From Actinomycetota bacterium (lineage in GTDB: Bacteria; Actinomycetota; Actinomycetes; JACCUZ01): a stretch of DNA of 8,053 bases. The notes beneath the pieces are model-generated. The model searched no databases. It saw only the letters and a list, made by a program, of their open reading frames with translations, and was not told the DNA's origin. The translations under genes and the position numbers were made by a program. The DNA is taken from contig JAVEDG010000362.1 in the NCBI GenBank assembly GCA_030841245.1, positions 1 to 8,053 of the forward strand, read 5' to 3'. Below are positions 6,189 through 8,053 of this stretch, piece by piece. Every line of letters starts with the position of its first letter. Positions within the stretch are counted from its first letter, which is position 1.

Positions 6189-6289
6189 GCCACACAAAGC
6201 AGGCGACAACGGCTGTGCAAGCAGGGCTCCTCGCCGAGCTGAGCGCGAACGAGTGGCGCCGGATCAGTCTCCTGGCTGCATTGTGTGGC
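6189..6289. repeat. 101-bp segment bounded by imperfect 14-bp inverted repeats
   Basis: GCCACACAAAGCAG (6189-6202) pairs with CTGCATTGTGTGGC (6276-6289) at 13 of 14 positions; 73 bases lie between. It has nearly the same overall size as the inverted-repeat element at 6020-6113 but an unrelated sequence. Confidence 0.65.
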
Positions 6290-6315
6290 CGAGTAACGAT
6301 CACCCGCCGCAAGAC

Positions 6316-6405
6316 ACGGAGAGCGGCGCACCAACGGCAGCCGGTGACCACCCTCCCTCTGTCCCAGCCGCCCTGACCTCGCGCCACTACGGACGGAGAG
6401 CGGCG
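6316..6405. repeat. 13-bp direct repeat ACGGAGAGCGGCG
   Basis: Exact copies lie at 6316-6328 and 6393-6405, 77 bases apart, just beyond the stop of the permease gene. The meaning is unclear. Confidence 0.5.
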
Positions 6406-6414
6406 AGGAGCTGC

Positions 6415-8004
6415 TCACTCGCCGAACGCCTCGAGCACCGCCTCGTCGATGGTGTGCTTGGGCCCCTTGAACCAGTGTTTGGCCGAGACCTCCCACCAGA
6501 TCGTCAGGATGACCAGGGCACCGATGGTGATGACGGGGGCGTAGTTGACGAACTTCCAGTCGAATGCATCGCTGAACGGATTCGCCGCCGGGACGAACGG
6601 CAGCATCAGGAAGATCGACACGATGATGATCTCGGCCACCGCGATCGGGTTCATCCACTTGTACTTCGCGCCGTTGTTCCAGGCACCCACCTCGAACCGG
6701 TCGCCGTGGCGGAACCGCAGCCAGATCGGGATCGCGAAAGCCAGGTACAGCCCGATGACCGCGATCGACGTCACGGCGTAGAACGCGACCGGGATGATGA
6801 GCGGGTCCTTGGCGGTGCCCAGGTTGACCTTAATGAGCGCCGGGGCGGTCACGATCGCGCTCACGATCGCGACCATCCAGACGGCGTTGGCGGGGACCCG
6901 TTTCGCGGTGAGCTTTCGCAGGGTGCTCGAGCCCGGGATCGCGCCGTCGCGGCTGAACGCGAAGGTCATGCGGGACGCTGAGGTCATGCAGGAGGTCGCG
7001 CAGAACACCTGCGCGGAGGCCGATATGAACAGCACGAAGGCGGCCCAGTGGTTGCCCATGGACTGGACGAAGATGTAGGCGACGCCGCCTGCTCCGACAC
7101 CGGCATTGTCCGGGCTGCCGCCCTTGTCCGGGATCGCGAAGACCACAGCAAGCAGCAGGATGTAGCCGCCGACCACCGAGTAGAAGATAGACCGCCAGAT
7201 GCCCTTGGCCGCGCCCATTGAGGCCGACTCCGTCTCCTCGGACAGGTGGGCGCACGCGTCGAAGCCGGTGATCGTGTACTGCGTCAGCAGGAAGCCGAAC
7301 GGCAGCACGGCGAACCAGAAGACAGGGCTCGAGGTGCTGCCGCCCGCGTACCCGGAGTTGTTGAAGCGTTCGGTGAAGACGTACGAGAACGACTGGTGGT
7401 GGTCCGGAACGAAGACCAGGATCAGCACGATCGCCGTCGCCCCGACCACGTGCCACCACACCGAGACGTTGTTGAGGATCGCCATCAGGTGACCGCTGAA
7501 GATGTTGAGCACCGAGATGAGGGCGAGCACGAGCAGGAAGGTGATGAAGACACGGGTCAGCGAGTAGTTCCCGGCGTACGACGACGAGTAGGTGCTGAGC
7601 GTCAGGTCTATGAACGTCGCGCAGCCGTAGGCGACACCGGCGGTGACCGCGATGAGGCCGATCAGGTTGAGCCAGCCGGTGAAGAAGCCGGCCCGCGGGC
7701 CGCCGAGCTTGGAGGCCCACCAGTAGATGCCACCCGACGTCGGGTACGACGACACGAGCTCGGACATCGTGAAGCCGATGATCAGGATGAACGCGCCGAG
7801 GATCGGCCAGGTCCACGAGATCGAGATCGGTCCGCCGTTGTTGAACCCCGCCCCGAAGTTGGTGAAACACCCGGCCAGGATCGAGATGATCGAGAACGAG
7901 ATGGCGAAGTTCGAGAACCCGGACCACGAACGGTTCAGGTCCTGCTTGTAGCCGAGCTGGGCGAGGCGGCGTTCGTCCTCGCCCATCTGCGTCGTGTCAG
8001 CCAC
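6415..8004 (-). CDS. APC-superfamily amino acid/amine permease
   Basis: The product is 529 residues from a GTG at 8004, about the usual size for amino acid/choline transporter (ACT) members, with roughly 12 hydrophobic segments. I chose this GTG over the TTGs at 8010 and 8007 because GGAGG lies six bases upstream. After a cytoplasmic N-terminus (LAQLGYKQDLNRSWSGFSNFA), TM1 is near 33-54 and TM2 near 67-87. The family signature SELVSSYPTSGGIYWW at 81-96 is intact, as is the later GFDACAHLSEET segment typical of bacterial GABA/choline-type permeases. It is an inner-membrane secondary transporter for an amino acid, polyamine or amino-alcohol; the exact substrate is not visible. It converges on the kinase-like gene across a repeat-rich gap and may supply substrate to it and to the N-methylglycine dehydrogenase, which is inference. 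Confidence 0.9.
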   Translation of the reverse strand: MADTTQMGEDERRLAQLGYKQDLNRSWSGFSNFAISFSIISILAGCFTNFGAGFNNGGPISISWTWPILGAFILIIGFTMSELVSSYPTSGGIYWWASKLGGPRAGFFTGWLNLIGLIAVTAGVAYGCATFIDLTLSTYSSSYAGNYSLTRVFITFLLVLALISVLNIFSGHLMAILNNVSVWWHVVGATAIVLILVFVPDHHQSFSYVFTERFNNSGYAGGSTSSPVFWFAVLPFGFLLTQYTITGFDACAHLSEETESASMGAAKGIWRSIFYSVVGGYILLLAVVFAIPDKGGSPDNAGVGAGGVAYIFVQSMGNHWAAFVLFISASAQVFCATSCMTSASRMTFAFSRDGAIPGSSTLRKLTAKRVPANAVWMVAIVSAIVTAPALIKVNLGTAKDPLIIPVAFYAVTSIAVIGLYLAFAIPIWLRFRHGDRFEVGAWNNGAKYKWMNPIAVAEIIIVSIFLMLPFVPAANPFSDAFDWKFVNYAPVITIGALVILTIWWEVSAKHWFKGPKHTIDEAVLEAFGE

Positions 8005-8010
8005 CAACAA

Positions 8011-8015
8011 CCTCC
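8011..8015 (-). promoter_or_regulatory. Shine-Dalgarno of the permease gene
   Basis: On the minus strand GGAGG ends six bases before the GTG at 8004 and directly abuts the upstream TTG codon. It is the strongest ribosome-binding site in the window and decides the start. It lies within the self-complementary CTCCGGAG (8012-8019). Confidence 0.7.
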
Positions 8016-8025
8016 GGAGAAAGAG

Positions 8026-8044
8026 GTCCGCCCCCGCAGCGGAC
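8026..8044 (-). terminator. Hairpin in the permease 5' leader (terminator- or attenuator-like)
   Basis: On the minus strand GTCCGC (8039-8044) pairs with GCGGAC (8026-8031) around a seven-base loop, followed by the pyrimidine stretch CTCTTTCTCC just before the Shine-Dalgarno. It could terminate an upstream gene outside the window or act as a leader element. The stem is short and the T-run weak. Confidence 0.35.
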
Positions 8045-8053
8045 GTCGCGCTG

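Larger units (their letters stand above)
5797..6414. other. Repeat-rich intergenic region between convergent genes
   Basis: I find no convincing gene in these 618 bases. Short open frames on both strands lack start signals and family resemblance. The stretch holds a pair of roughly 40-bp direct repeats (5846-5964), a perfect 15-bp inverted repeat spanning 94 bp (6020-6113), an imperfect 14-bp inverted repeat spanning 101 bp (6189-6289) and a 13-bp direct repeat (6316-6328 and 6393-6405). Just after the kinase-like gene, CGTCG/CGACG (5811-5824) could form a weak five-bp hairpin, too small to call a terminator. Confidence 0.7.

Noticed and set aside
6047..6387. Overlapping short open frames on both strands (109 and 92 codons) in the intergenic region
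   Set aside because: They pass through inverted repeats, lack ribosome-binding sites and resemble no family I know. I treat the stretch as non-coding.

Overview
The window is high-GC DNA with densely packed genes, GTG starts, TANNNT-type -10 boxes placed 6 to 8 bases before start codons (leaderless-transcript style), and families typical of soil actinomycetes. I infer an actinobacterium. I cannot name the genus from the sequence alone.

Layout. (1) Positions 1-576, minus strand: the N-terminal half of a major facilitator superfamily exporter that runs off the left edge. It overlaps by four bases (ATGA) the end of an ArsR-type winged-helix regulator (573-1355, minus). Together they look like a regulator-exporter operon driven from a leaderless promoter embedded in TTTGC/GCAAA repeats. 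The regulator ends in an unusual in-frame tandem repeat. (2) Positions 1356-1638: a short intergenic stretch packed with repeats, including a perfect 15-bp inverted repeat and a direct repeat that duplicates the last codons of the next gene. (3) Positions 1639-2205, minus: a GNAT acetyltransferase. (4) Positions 2294-4780, minus: a large dimethylglycine/sarcosine dehydrogenase-type flavoprotein fused to a folate-binding aminomethyltransferase (GcvT) half. (5) Positions 4843-5796, plus: a choline/ethanolamine-kinase-like phosphotransferase, divergent from (4) across only 62 bp that carries two back-to-back promoters. (6) Positions 5797-6414: a gene-free 618-bp stretch between convergent genes, filled with direct and inverted repeats. 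(7) Positions 6415-8004, minus: an APC-superfamily amine/amino-acid permease with a strong Shine-Dalgarno.

How the genes may work together. The permease, the kinase-like protein and the N-methylglycine dehydrogenase all point to small amines or N-methylated amines such as choline, ethanolamine, dimethylglycine or sarcosine. The dehydrogenase would oxidise an N-methyl group and pass the one-carbon unit to tetrahydrofolate. The kinase-like protein belongs to a family acting on amino-alcohols. The permease would import the substrate. This is inference from families and proximity; the true substrate is not visible. The regulator-exporter pair at the left looks like a separate, drug- or stress-type module.

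I see no CRISPR array, phage, insertion-sequence transposase, tRNA or rRNA. The least ordinary parts are the two repeat-rich intergenic regions, the 24-bp tandem repeat in the regulator, the His-to-Asn change in the kinase motif, and the compact divergent promoter.
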